Shown here: in pieces, positions 58,701-63,990 of the stretch
Numbering within the stretch: the first letter of the stretch is position 1
Layout: each line of letters opens with the position of its first letter
Assembly (NCBI GenBank): GCA_036365455.1
Contig: JAWQUS010000020.1
Coordinates: 6,359,001-6,423,000, forward strand
Length of the DNA stretch: 64,000 nt
Direction of reading: 5' to 3'
DNA from: Macrosoma leucophasiata
Lineage: Eukaryota > Arthropoda > Insecta > Lepidoptera > Hedylidae
Notes under the pieces: model-generated
What the model saw: the letters and a program-made list of their open reading frames with translations, nothing else
Told to the model about the DNA's origin: nothing
Databases searched by the model: none
Position numbers and translations under genes: made by a program

Positions 58701-61700
58701 TCCAAAACTGACTAATGTAAATTTAGAATATTTCAGGTTCGATTCATTCATAAACATATTTTAGCTAAAGTGTTGCTAATCTCTCATTTGTCTTTTTTAT
58801 CCTGTGCAATTGACAATGTGACCTACGTAGATAAAGCATATTATATCTAAAACATATCTAGCGTATTTACTATGTTTATGAATAAGGGGGTAAGTGTTTA
58901 GGGAAAGAAACAGGGATTACCATATTTTTTTGTCATTCACTGGCAGAGTTCTATGTCAATGTACACTGAGAAAACCTGGTAATTAATCTCATTGGATTTG
59001 TGGCAGTATATGCGACAATCCAATTACATTTCTCGGACAACTGCAGGTCTTCTTTCTACATTCTAATTGAATATCCAAACAAAATAGTTGTTTAAAACTA
59101 ATTAATGTAAATTTCTAATATTTCAGGTTCGATTCAAACCGAAATATGGAGTCACTAGATATGGTGTGGGTATCCCGCGCGAATGCCCAACAGCGTCGCG
59201 GTCGCGCCGGACGAGTGATGCCGGGGGTCAGCATACACCTATTCACTTCCCATAGGTTCCACAACCATATGGCCGCTCAACCTGTCCCTGAAATACATAG
59301 GGTGCCGTTGGAGCAATTGCTGTTGAAGCTCAAAATTTTACCGCTGTTCAAATCGAAGAATGTTCATGAGGTTTTGGGTAAGATAATCTTTATTTTCGAT
59401 ATTATTTATACCATTTATAAAACCAAGTCCCCCGTGGCGACTGTCTGTCTATCTGTTCGCGATAAACTCAAAGATTTTCATGCGGTTTTCACCAATAGAT
59501 AATTATTCACGAGGAAGCTATGTATATATAATTTGTTAAAGGTTTGGGTAAATACATTGGAATAGCATATAAATTGTTTAAAGACAAGTACGTTCATGAC
59601 GTTTTGGGTAAGTTGCGTATGAATACGAATTCATGAGTCTTAAAAGTGGGTGTCTCGTGCAAATGTCGTGCCAGACGAGTGATGCCGGGAGTCAGCATAC
59701 ACCTCATCACATCCCATATCATACACCTCTTCCCATACAATATTGTTATTTGATGCTTTATTTATGTAGTAAGTACACTGTTCAGTACTTCAATGAAATG
59801 TTTCAGGTCCCGATATATTATCCAAAAGCAATATTGAAGTGCTCAGAATTCTGAATTCGCGTAGATTTTTTATGACTGCAGTCTATGGACATCAACACAA
59901 AAACCAGAGATCAAAATGCAGATGCTTTGCCATATCTTGTTATGTCTCTGTGATAGTTATTCGTAGATTTTTTTCCGTCGCTTAGACGTAAATTTTACGT
60001 CTACATTCCAAATTCACAATCATCACACTTCCCAAACTCAGTTGTTCCCAACCTCAATCAGTCAAATCCAAAGAATTCTCTTTGCTTCGCTAAGCTAGCA
60101 TTCACCTAATGTGTTCCAGCAAAAACAATAGAACCACCAGCACCACAAAACATAGATGGTGCCCTAAGTCGTCTCCAGGACGTTGGGGCTTTAGACAAGA
60201 AGTTCGCCCTGACTGCGCTCGGGAAACATTTGGCGGCCTTACCTGTTGATGTGAGAATAGGCAAGCTGATGCTGTTTGGTGCTATATTCTGTTGTGTGGA
60301 CTCAGCGTTGACTATGGCGGCATTCTTGAGCCATAAAAGCCCTTTCGTCGCGCCTTTCGGGAAGAAGGTGAGTTTGAATTTGTAATTGTAGCAGAGAATC
60401 TATACTAATATTATAAAGCTGATGAGTTTGTTTGCTTGTTTGAACGCGCTAAGCTCAGGAACTACTGGTCCGATTTGAAAAGTTTTTTCAGTGATAGATA
60501 GTCCATTTATTGAGGAAGGCTATAAGGCTATATATCAGCACGATATGACTAATAGGAACGGAGCAGCGCGGGCAAAGCGGGGCGGGCCGCTAGTATTTAA
60601 TAATACTACAGTGCTCATCAAGAAATAACATCCACATCGAGCCTATGAAAGTCACAATCGGCTAGTTTCGGCTTTATAGAGCGTTATCTATCTAGTATGC
60701 CTACGTCAGCATCCATAGTCCAATATTGGTCAAAACTTGATCAAAATGGTCGACAAATGTCAAATAGGTAAGGTGCGAAAGAAATAGCGCACTACAAATC
60801 CGAAATAAGCCGACGTCTCTTCGTGAGGTCGATGTGCCTTATTTCTTATTGAATACTGTACGTATAGATTGGATACTTCGACGTCCCGCCCGATTTCCCC
60901 GCTTCACCTATAACCGCCCCTCGAGAGGCAGTTGAAACTTCAACAGAGAGGTTGCGAGCGGGCGGAGCGGTCTATTTTTAGTTCATTTCATCATGCAGTC
61001 AGTGCGACGACTTATTTCACGATTGTTTTAGGTCATAACCCTATGCGCTACATTTCTGTGTGCGCGTGTACTGATTGATGTCTGTGTAATAGCAAGAAAT
61101 ATTGCACCTACTTATCGAGCTTAGGAAAGACACAATCGGTTTGTTTCTAATTCATAGAGCGTTATCTCGTTTACACATTGCCAACGTTAGTACTGATATA
61201 GCAGTATTGGCTAAAATTTGATTAAAGTGTTCGACAAACGTCACATAGGTAATGTGCGAAAGAGATAACGCTCTACAGAGCCGAAATTAGCCGAAATTAG
61301 CGGAAATCTCTTTTCTAAAGTCGATCTGCAATATTTAATGGTGGATACTGTACTAGCTGTTTTCTTAAATTCTTATAAGTAAAAATAAAGAAAGGAACGT
61401 CTGTCTGCTGTAACAAAAATTGCATAACAAAAATATGTTAAAGGTAAAGTTAGTACCTTTGCAGCTTTTTAAAAAAAATCAAGAGTTATCTACACTTTTA
61501 CATACCTATTACATTATTAGCTTCAATTTTTACAGTCTGAGGCGGATGCAAAAAGAAGAGAATTTGCAAGTTCTAATAGTGATCAATTGACAACTCTACG
61601 AGCTTACAGAGTAAGTGTTGTAAAACTTTTTTTTTATGTAATGGAAGTGGCAAACAAGCATGCAGTTCACATTGATGTTAAGTGATGACTGCAGCCTATA

Positions 61701-63300
61701 GACACCCACACAAAGACCAAGGTCAAAGTGTAGTTGCGTTACCACTCCTGAGGCCTAAGGTGTTACGAGCTCCAGTGACGGAGCTCGCGGGCGTAGGCAC
61801 CACCGCATTATCTAATATACTTGCCGCTAAATGGTAGTGTTCAGCAATATCGTGTTCCGAGGTGGTAATGTGTGCCCTGTAATTTCCAGCACTTTATTTA
61901 TTTAATATTTAATGCACATATTACAAAATGTGTACATAAGGTGGACTTAATGCCATAAGGCATTCTCTGCCAGTCAACCTTAGGGTTGTAAAAGAGAGCA
62001 TCAAAAGTTGCAGAGAGAAAAAAAAATAAAATTCAAACCAAAATAACAGATAAATATATATAACCTAAATAATATACCCAAATATATAATTATAAAAATA
62101 CACATACTTCAATATAATAATAGCATAATACATTAATAATGAACTTATACACCAAGCTGCTATACCAATGACTATAATAAATAATAAAACATAAATTAGT
62201 ATATTTGCAATAATTTTTAATACTTAGATTATTTGCAATGTTCTGCACCATTTTTATATTTTCTATACAACTCAAAGGTTGACTGGCAGAGAATGCTACT
62301 TAGCATTAAGTCCGCCTCATGTTACTTTTTTGTGCTTGAAAGTATAAATAAATAAATAAATAAAATACTGTTAAACATAAGAAGGAGAGGTAAGAAAGAG
62401 ACTTTGTGTGAATGATAGTATCGGTGTAAAAATGAAAAAAGGCATGCTCCGATGGTTCGGGCATATAGAAAGAATGTCGAATGAGCGAATGTCTAAACAG
62501 ATATACAATGCGAATGTGGATGGTTGCAGAGGCTCAGGAAGACCAAGACTGACCTACCATGACCAAATAGGTCGAGTTCTATCTGATGGTGGGGTCAAAA
62601 GTCTTAGGAATCGGCGTGCATGTATGAAGGGAATGATGAAGGTAGACGAGGCACGAGAGGTTTGTCAGAACCGGGATATCTGGCGCTCTACACTCTCTGC
62701 CTACCCCGTTAGGGACCTGGCGTGAAGATACATATTAAACATAGTGACAAATCGACGAAAGATTTAGATACCTAAAAACATTTTCATACATATGTGTTAG
62801 CCGCTGTTTTGAGCCAATGAATTAATGACACCAATTGAAATTAAATGACAGCTTACTCGCAGCTTTTTTAATGTCAAAGGGTAGTGCATTTCAAAGTTTA
62901 ACTGCTGTGCAGGTAAAAGGCTTCAGGAGTGGTAACGCATCTGCATTTTGACCTTGGTCTTTGTGTAAGTGTCTATAGGCTACAGTCATCACTTAACATC
63001 AATGAATGATGAATCACCAATGAACTGCATGCTTGTTTTCTACTTCCATAACATAAAAAAAATGACTGAATTACAATTTTATTATTCTTTCAGAAATGGC
63101 AACAAACGATGAACTCAAGTACGCACGCGGCATTAGTGTTCGCCAGCGAGAACTTCCTCTCGCACAAGACATTGATGATGCTGGCGGATATAAAACATCA
63201 GCTGTTGGGTCTTCTGGCTTCCATAGGATTCGTGCCAGATATGCCCGCTTTAAGACGCAAGATGAGGAAGGATTCAGTCGCCAGTTTGACCGGGGAGGAG
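40641..63300 (+). CDS. DHX57: DHX57-like DEAH-box RNA helicase, 14 exons, 3' end outside window
   Basis: Putative ATP-dependent RNA helicase of the DEAH/RHA group. Joined exons: 40641-40708, 51324-51483, 52038-52186, 54054-55014, 55102-55314, 55394-55673, 55766-55867, 56051-56235, 56622-56776, 57879-58061, 59127-59377, 60120-60367, 61536-61610, 63094-63300. All introns are GT-AG and the phases join without a stop, giving 1079 residues. In order: UBA-like segment (about 100-150), RWD-like sequence around a CCCH zinc finger (238-256), Walker A GETGCGKS (452-459), DEVH (557-560), SAT (589-591), motif IV LIFLPG, motif [11 protein letters not shown] (793-802), motif [10 protein letters not shown] (841-848), then winged-helix/ratchet sequence. 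UBA, CCCH and RWD ahead of a DEAH core is the DHX57 layout. As I recall, family members are near 1,400 residues, so the OB-fold region should lie to the right. The start is supported by an in-frame TGA at 40626. The RNA substrate cannot be read from sequence. Confidence 0.93.
41922..42388 (+). repeat. 5' LTR of BEL/Pao element
   Basis: 467 bp, TGGTGGCGCCG to CTACCTACCA. It contains CpG-rich blocks and short ORFs found identically in the 3' LTR. Confidence 0.95.
42396..42414 (+). promoter_or_regulatory. Primer-binding site, tRNA-Tyr type
   Basis: TGGTCCTTCGAGCCGGATT, 7 bp after the LTR, is complementary to the 3' end of insect tRNA-Tyr including CCA (acceptor CTCGAAGGACCA, recalled). This is the expected priming site for minus-strand DNA. 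Confidence 0.8.
42808..48117 (+). CDS. BEL/Pao Gag-Pol polyprotein, 1769 aa
   Basis: A single ORF with no frameshift between gag and pol. In order: DUF1759-type capsid-like region (about 125-260; [12 protein letters not shown]), Cys/His knuckles (about 372-404), DUF1758 aspartic protease (CLLDTASN, D505), reverse transcriptase (VVLDAS at 802; LYTDDLVF with YTDD at 923-926), RNase H (GFADAS, D1098), integrase HHCC finger (from about 1383), integrase core with D1473, D1539 and E1592 ([10 protein letters not shown]), and a C-terminal DUF5641-like domain (about 1690-1765). Length and order are normal for BEL/Pao. YTDD instead of the commoner YVDD and DTAS instead of DSGS at the protease are notable, but both keep the catalytic aspartates. 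No envelope ORF follows, so it is a plain retrotransposon. Confidence 0.96.
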   Translation: MAEEKKSKRTASSVLLDKELKLLEAKRNTIFERIQNIYDSSKNIHIDENLKESFLSSVTTVDTLRSEFQQLLDKYNDRLLTIDPDATPNFHSLISFDDLYGRIKHVSSQLNTKNVDNKLPRKIKPNLPPIELMTFDGDIRSWPLFFASFKSTVHDNSSLSDSEKLYYLLGKLTGKAQTPCAGITPCAENYNLLLQTLIDKYDDKRSLASTYLDQLLEFKSQTSTSAYNFDLFIDKFVTAFRGLKNLKIPDLTDYIILHLALKKLDSDTVRTFERLGDSSKIPTFDSLVEFITNQSKILQRSCPASNNKNIVSRGRPSSNNNALQKYSFLTTLNNSTNKCLCKNITHQHLFKCPQLIQMSPEERFKLIKERNACVNCLSINHKVSSCNSNTNCRSCNQRHHTLLHFSSSDSNRGTSRRAPNHSATAPQETALAQTAQSPLACSTTPRNEVSLCTTSTAALDSTTNNTHYNEQRQQCITHNTVLLATAQVIVYDSSGQPHTVRCLLDTASNCHFISASCAKRLNIHLNNIPYTIVKGIGGSEKAIQGSVSLQFYSKYNSNIKFDVSALVVDHITDNLPSAYIDKSALSYLNNLPLADDTFATPSPVDILIGASLFTHLLLPGAMHSNTAAPPAINTVLGYVIMGSVPTLHPAYAQSTLTSCCAIVHRDKTVTIDDLIKKFWGLEELSCPPVQCQDDIECEEFYRTTTERDFIGRYTVALPFREDFFSLGNSFETARKRFLCLERKLEASPQLRMSYDDVMHESLDKKYLSPAPTDDHDNSLFPTYMIPHHGVIRDDKSTTKLRVVLDASCKTSSGISLNDILHSGANLQGDLFQIILNFRLFAVALTADCKQMFLQISVREQDRRFQRILYRFDPREPLAVYQFNRVCFGLKSSPYHALRTVKQLITDDGDKYPRAREVATTSLYTDDLVFSTQTEHEALATAQELIALFKGAQWDLLKWSSNSSNVLNNIPASHRHPCEVEFDKSDQHKILGLRWSNNTDTFFFIISPPDEKCTKRAILSTIARLWDVMGFVAPTILYAKLLIRQLWLLKLDWDEVPPPNIIKSWKQFCSELTSLNKLKIPRYLGVADGTEVTLLGFADASELAYGAVVYLHVHSGNENAVQLVCAKSKVAPMKTLSVARLELCAAVLLSKLLRIVFDNYNPRYKMNIYAFSDSKVVLYWIKSSPHRWQTFVANRVVTLNDNISASNFYHISGAENPADCLSRGLTPNKLITHPLWFHGPQWASLVPSQWPINELDGASGDNIPEQKILSFNTFTAPEENIIYALATRMSSWPKLLRSLVYVFRFLKLLPRTKSAGVTQSDLEFVESKLLRVLQLKYFADDFHNLNSSKPCSTALQRLKPFLNDGLIRVGGRLSYSELSHSQKHPIILPRHDHIVDLLIDYYHTKYLHAGPELLMSLLRQKFWILSARRCVRSRVHKCNRCFRLKPRSAPPLMADLPSSRVTQSIKAFTHTGCDYAGPVSYTPIRRRGAKSHKAYLCIFTCLTTRAVHIEIASDLSTHSFLAALKRFLARRGPVQYLYSDNGRNFVGARSYLKELYNFLNKEYRSHFEEELVENRITWRFIPPASPHFGGCWESMVKVIKTHLFKVIGQQLLSYEELNTILVQIEGLLNSRPLTALSSDPSEPMALTPSHFLHTVSLNSFPAPDVEPDKLNLLQRHSLLNKLVQSFWKRWKVEYLHNLQVRQKWNTPTVPITEGTVVVINTENAPPLAWPLGVVDKIHPSKDGVTRVVSVRTTKGTFLRPVIRLCPLPNQ
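48282..48296 (+). promoter_or_regulatory. Polypurine tract of BEL/Pao element
   Basis: AAGGCCGGGGGGAAA directly abuts the 3' LTR, as expected for the plus-strand primer. Confidence 0.8.
48297..48763 (+). repeat. 3' LTR of BEL/Pao element
   Basis: 467 bp, same ends and apparently the same sequence as the 5' LTR; ORFs within it translate identically. Confidence 0.95.
48939..49400 (-). pseudogene. C-terminal fragment of a non-LTR RT
   Basis: 152 uninterrupted codons: [32 protein letters not shown] and LWNGLP-like [13 protein letters not shown]. This is the tail region of Jockey/CR1-type polymerases, 5'-truncated, with an AT-rich 3' UTR reaching about 48800. It starts within 180 bp of the BEL/Pao 3' LTR. 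Confidence 0.75.
49455..50493 (-). pseudogene. 5'-truncated LINE RT (second family)
   Basis: 299 uninterrupted codons from the RT B-motif remnant ([15 protein letters not shown]), through [14 protein letters not shown] (the YADD catalytic box), to [20 protein letters not shown] at 49579. A 3' UTR ends at CATCAGGTGGCCCGTCTGC..., which I recognise from lepidopteran LINE 3' ends. Truncation is in the RT, at about 50493. Confidence 0.88.
51324..51483 (+). CDS. DHX57: DHX57 exon 2
   Basis: Completes codon 23 and encodes up to residue 76, ending [14 protein letters not shown]. The acceptor is TTTTTCAG and the donor AAG|GTATTG, phase 0. This lysine-rich N-terminal segment precedes the UBA-like domain. 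It is separated from exon 1 by a 10.6-kb intron filled with transposable elements. Confidence 0.85.
51692..51860 (-). repeat. SINE A 3' half in DHX57 intron 2
   Basis: GGTAAGGTGGCAATCAAGCA, TTGATGTTAAGTGATGGCAG, GGTCAAGATGCAGATGCGTT. Confidence 0.75.
52038..52186 (+). CDS. DHX57: DHX57 exon 3
   Basis: Begins [19 protein letters not shown], a stretch I recognise as typical of DHX57 N-termini, and ends in the first part of the UBA-like segment ([14 protein letters not shown]). Acceptor TTTTTTTAG, donor GAGAA|GTATGT; two bases carry over to exon 4. Confidence 0.88.
52678..53284 (+). mobile_element. SINE G (tRNA-like head) split by a MITE
   Basis: The head CTTCTGTAGCTTAGTGGTGA has an A-box TAGCTTAGTGG and a B-box GGTTCGATTCC (52730-52740). 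The SINE resumes after the 502-bp MITE as TTTCTTTCCCATTTTTCTTT. DHX57 intron 3. Confidence 0.75.
52754..53255. mobile_element. Same MITE family, copy 3, nested in SINE G
   Basis: Complete, 502 bp, from AAGGAGATGTTGC to GCAACATCTCCTT. It splits a tRNA-derived SINE: ...CCTGCCCGCAGTCA on the left, TTTCTTTCCCATTTTTC on the right. Here no clear TA flank remains. Confidence 0.8.
53336..53910. mobile_element. Foldback element, 149-bp inverted arms, 277-bp loop
   Basis: Arms 53336-53484 and 53762-53910 appear identical in inverted orientation (AAAAAGTGAGGATCCTCCAA ... CGTACTAG). The right side carries GGAGGGGAGTGATGTAGCG just before the arm and CATATATACA within it, resembling a polypurine tract followed by an LTR with a TATA box. 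It may be a rearranged LTR element rather than a classical foldback transposon. It lies in DHX57 intron 3. Confidence 0.8.
54054..55014 (+). CDS. DHX57: DHX57 exon 4 (UBA end, CCCH zinc finger, RWD)
   Basis: The largest exon, residues 126-446. It completes the UBA-like helices ([20 protein letters not shown]), then enters RWD-like sequence ([12 protein letters not shown]). A C-x7-C-x5-C-x3-H finger follows ([19 protein letters not shown], residues 238-256), then more RWD sequence ([22 protein letters not shown]). The end is a basic linker ([21 protein letters not shown] minus its last residue) just before the helicase core. The acceptor TTTTAAG is weak but the phase is exact. Confidence 0.92.
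55102..55314 (+). CDS. DHX57: DHX57 exon 5 (Walker A)
   Basis: Residues 447-517. Carries motif [15 protein letters not shown] and motif Ia TQPRRISA, the ATP- and RNA-contacting start of RecA domain 1, and ends [10 protein letters not shown]. Phase 0 at both ends. Only 87 bp separate it from exon 4. Confidence 0.94.
55394..55673 (+). CDS. DHX57: DHX57 exon 6 (DEVH box, SAT motif)
   Basis: Residues 518 to the first base of 611. Contains motif Ib region [11 protein letters not shown], motif II DEVH followed by [10 protein letters not shown], and motif [14 protein letters not shown] in place of DEAH is common in this helicase group. The donor CCAG|GTATTT leaves one base of a glycine codon. Confidence 0.94.
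55766..55867 (+). CDS. DHX57: DHX57 exon 7
   Basis: Begins by completing [14 protein letters not shown], the conserved segment after domain 1 of DEAH helicases, and ends RKVKKG. Donor AAAG|GTAGGT; one base of a glycine codon carries over to exon 8. Confidence 0.9.
56051..56235 (+). CDS. DHX57: DHX57 exon 8
   Basis: Residues 645-706: an acidic/basic linker ([14 protein letters not shown]) followed by [26 protein letters not shown], which leads into domain 2. Both splice sites are good and the exon ends in phase 0. Confidence 0.88.
56622..56776 (+). CDS. DHX57: DHX57 exon 9 (motif IV)
   Basis: Residues 707-757 plus two bases. Reads [20 protein letters not shown], then [20 protein letters not shown], the start of RecA domain 2. 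The donor CGCAA|GTAGGT shares two bases of a lysine codon with exon 10. Confidence 0.92.
57271..57456 (+). mobile_element. Non-autonomous Helitron in DHX57 intron 9
   Basis: CCAATATTATAAAGAGGAAA near the 5' end and ...GTGCCGCTAG|T at the 3' end, with the shared middle ACTACTGGACCAATTTCAAA. The 3' hairpin is degraded. Confidence 0.6.
57475..57790 (-). pseudogene. LINE RT fragment in DHX57 intron 9
   Basis: Minus-strand reading gives [15 protein letters not shown] motif [21 protein letters not shown] and [12 protein letters not shown] (motif B). Two frames are needed, so it is frameshifted. Both ends are lost. Confidence 0.8.
57879..58061 (+). CDS. DHX57: DHX57 exon 10 (motif V)
   Basis: Residues 758-818 plus two bases. 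Contains [15 protein letters not shown], motif [15 protein letters not shown] and the ending [10 protein letters not shown]. The donor is AG|GTATTG, so exon 11 must supply one base to finish an arginine codon. Confidence 0.93.
58150..58260 (+). repeat. 'GGGTTCCGTA' fragment in DHX57 intron 10
   Basis: GGTTCTTTGTAGAGTTCTTT, ATAGCTTCACCTAGTCTGTC and GTCCGCAAGTTAGCACAGAT match the 5' part of the 8.4-kb element. Confidence 0.55.
58265..58401. mobile_element. Mariner-type MITE, copy in DHX57 intron 10
   Basis: CCCTTTATTCATAAACATAC ... ACGTTTATGAATAAAGGGG. The interior (TAGAATGCTTTGTC, GGATAGAAAAAG) matches the 38.9-kb element. Confidence 0.8.
58471..58618. mobile_element. Mariner-type MITE, tandem-duplicated copy a
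   Basis: ATTATTCATAAACATATTTT ... TGTTTATGAATAAGGGGG then TAAGTG. The interior runs in the opposite orientation to the 58265 copy. It forms one unit of the tandem duplication described at 58471-59135. Confidence 0.8.
58745..58890. mobile_element. Mariner-type MITE, tandem-duplicated copy b
   Basis: ATTCATAAACATATTTTAGC ... TGTTTATGAATAAGGGGG, almost the same as the 58471 copy. It directly follows a duplicated 3' splice site and nine bases of exon 11, and its right end creates a consensus donor GGG|GTAAGT. Confidence 0.8.
59127..59377 (+). CDS. DHX57: DHX57 exon 11 (motif VI)
   Basis: Residues 819-902 plus one base. Carries [20 protein letters not shown] (motif VI, arginine finger) and [15 protein letters not shown]. 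The acceptor is TATTTCAG|GTTCGATTC. The last 100 bp of intron 10 plus the first bases of this exon are duplicated about 390 bp upstream, and decayed fragments of the exon lie in intron 11. Confidence 0.94.
59873..59968 (-). repeat. SINE A internal fragment in DHX57 intron 11
   Basis: ACTGCAGTCTATGGACATCA, GATCAAAATGCAGATGCTTT, GTTATGTCTCTGTGATAG. Confidence 0.65.
60120..60367 (+). CDS. DHX57: DHX57 exon 12
   Basis: Residues 903-985. [19 protein letters not shown] and [20 protein letters not shown] are the winged-helix/ratchet region of DEAH helicases; it ends [17 protein letters not shown]. Acceptor TGTTCCAG, donor AAG|GTGAGT, phase 0. Confidence 0.93.
60399..60593 (+). mobile_element. Non-autonomous Helitron in DHX57 intron 12, 195 bp
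   Basis: A|TCTATACTAATATTATAAAG at the 5' end; the 3' end reads GCGCGGGCAAAGCGGGGCG then GGCCGCTAG|T. The best preserved copy: both termini and the A/T insertion context are intact. Confidence 0.8.
60620..61350. repeat. Two MITE-like repeats flanking a hAT-MITE fragment, DHX57 intron 12
   Basis: 60620-60868 and 61105-61350 share CACAATCGG, TAGAGCGTTATCT, GACAAATGTCAAATAGGTAA-like and GATACTGTA. In the second, GTAGAGCGTTATCTCT and its reverse form inverted ends around TAATTTCGGCT. Between them 60869-61095 matches the inner part of the 9.3-kb hAT MITE (CTTCGACGTCCCGCCCGATT; GATTGATGTCTGTGTAATAG). Confidence 0.6.
61536..61610 (+). CDS. DHX57: DHX57 exon 13
   Basis: A 75-nt exon, residues 986-1010: [20 protein letters not shown] then LRAYR. 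This continues the ratchet region. Acceptor TTTTTACAG, donor AGA|GTAAGT, phase 0. Confidence 0.9.
61627..61883 (-). mobile_element. SINE A with inverted 5' half (twin-priming type) in DHX57 intron 13
   Basis: 61627-61760 is the 3' half in minus orientation (T-run, GTAATGGAAGTGGCAAACAA to CCTAAGGTGTTA). 61762-61883 is the adjoining 5' part but inverted to plus (GAGCTCCAGTGACGGAGCTC to GTAATTTCCAGC). The two parts are nearly contiguous in the family sequence and do not overlap. Confidence 0.75.
61893..61990 (-). repeat. LINE 3'-end fragment (family F), minus
   Basis: TTTATTTATTTAATATTTAA, AGGTGGACTTAATGCCATAA, GGCATTCTCTGCCAGTCAAC. DHX57 intron 13. Confidence 0.7.
62270..62366 (+). repeat. LINE 3'-end fragment (family F), plus
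   Basis: AAAGGTTGACTGGCAGAGAA, TGCTACTTAGCATTAAGTCC, then an (AAAT)n tail at 62343-62363. Faces away from the copy at 61893. Confidence 0.7.
62397..62735 (+). pseudogene. LINE 3' end, C-terminal ORF fragment (family D)
   Basis: Encodes [33 protein letters not shown] and a terminus [13 protein letters not shown]. The RWFGHxxRM and GRPRxxW-like pattern is the C-terminus of RT proteins of several LINE clades. The stop is embedded in the diagnostic end TACCCCGTTAGGGACCTGGC. The 5' side is truncated at 62397, inside DHX57 intron 13. Confidence 0.75.
62928..63058 (+). repeat. SINE A 3' fragment in DHX57 intron 13
   Basis: CAGGAGTGGTAACGCATCTG, TTTTGACCTTGGTCTTTGTG, GAACTGCATGCTTGTTTTCT and an A-run tail. 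Confidence 0.75.
63094..63300 (+). CDS. DHX57: DHX57 exon 14
   Basis: Residues 1011-1079: [20 protein letters not shown], then [20 protein letters not shown] and a basic [11 protein letters not shown] segment. Acceptor TTCTTTCAG, donor GAG|GTACGA, phase 0. The next exon is not in the remaining 700 bases. Confidence 0.92.
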
Positions 63301-63416
63301 GTACGAGTTTACTAGAAAAAATAATATGGATGATACATATTAGAAGCTTAAGTAATTAGGCATTAGCCGTCTTTCGGCTGAAATGATGGTGATGGTCATC
63401 AATTGTACAAAAAAAA

Positions 63417-63515
63417 AACGTATCTTCACGCCAATTCCCTTACGTAGTAGGTAGAGAGTGTGGAGCGCCCGGTCTTGACAAATCTGCCGTGCTTCTTGTA
63501 CAAAAAAATATTGCA
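63417..63515 (-). mobile_element. Family D LINE terminal fragment, DHX57 intron 14
   Basis: ATCTTCACGCCAATTCCCTT and GTAGAGAGTGTGGAGCGCCC match the family D 3' end; minus-strand codons resemble FVKTGRSTLSTYYVRELA. Confidence 0.65.
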
Positions 63516-63589
63516 ACAGACAATTTTTTTTTTCGTGAGTCGGTTTACGTAAGATAATTTTCACGTGGGCATCCGTTATTTTTTCAGAA

Positions 63590-63990
63590 ACTTTATTGGC
63601 TGAAATTGGCACTTAGCGGAACAGGATTCGCAGAAACTTTTTTAGTAGAACACTAAATTGGCATCAAACTACGATTGGCACAAATATCAATTCGAATAAT
63701 ACTCTTTTCGCAGAAGCTCAGCTGGCATTATAGTAAAATTTTTAGAACTTTGCCGGGTTAGGTCGAAGGTTTTTTTTCTTTGCTGAGAGTACAACTTTTT
63801 ATAACAATAATTATTCAGTTTATTCATAAGATTATACCAATAATAACATAATGCGGAAAAATATTATGCAAATGATTTTTCTGCGAATGGAGCATGATGC
63901 CAAACAAATGTTTTACCAAATGATTATTCTGCCTGTAGTTTTTCTGCGAAAAGAGGTTCAACAAAATGTCATTCTGACAAAACAGTTTAT
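63590..63990. repeat. AT-rich repeat with scattered TTCTGCGAA/TTCGCAGAA motifs
   Basis: ATTCGCAGAAAC, TTTCGCAGAAGC, TTTTTCTGCGAATGG, TTATTCTGCCTG, TTTTTCTGCGAAAAG and TTGGCAC/CTGGCAT recur in both orientations. No ORF. Probably a degraded DNA transposon; class not assigned. Confidence 0.5.
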
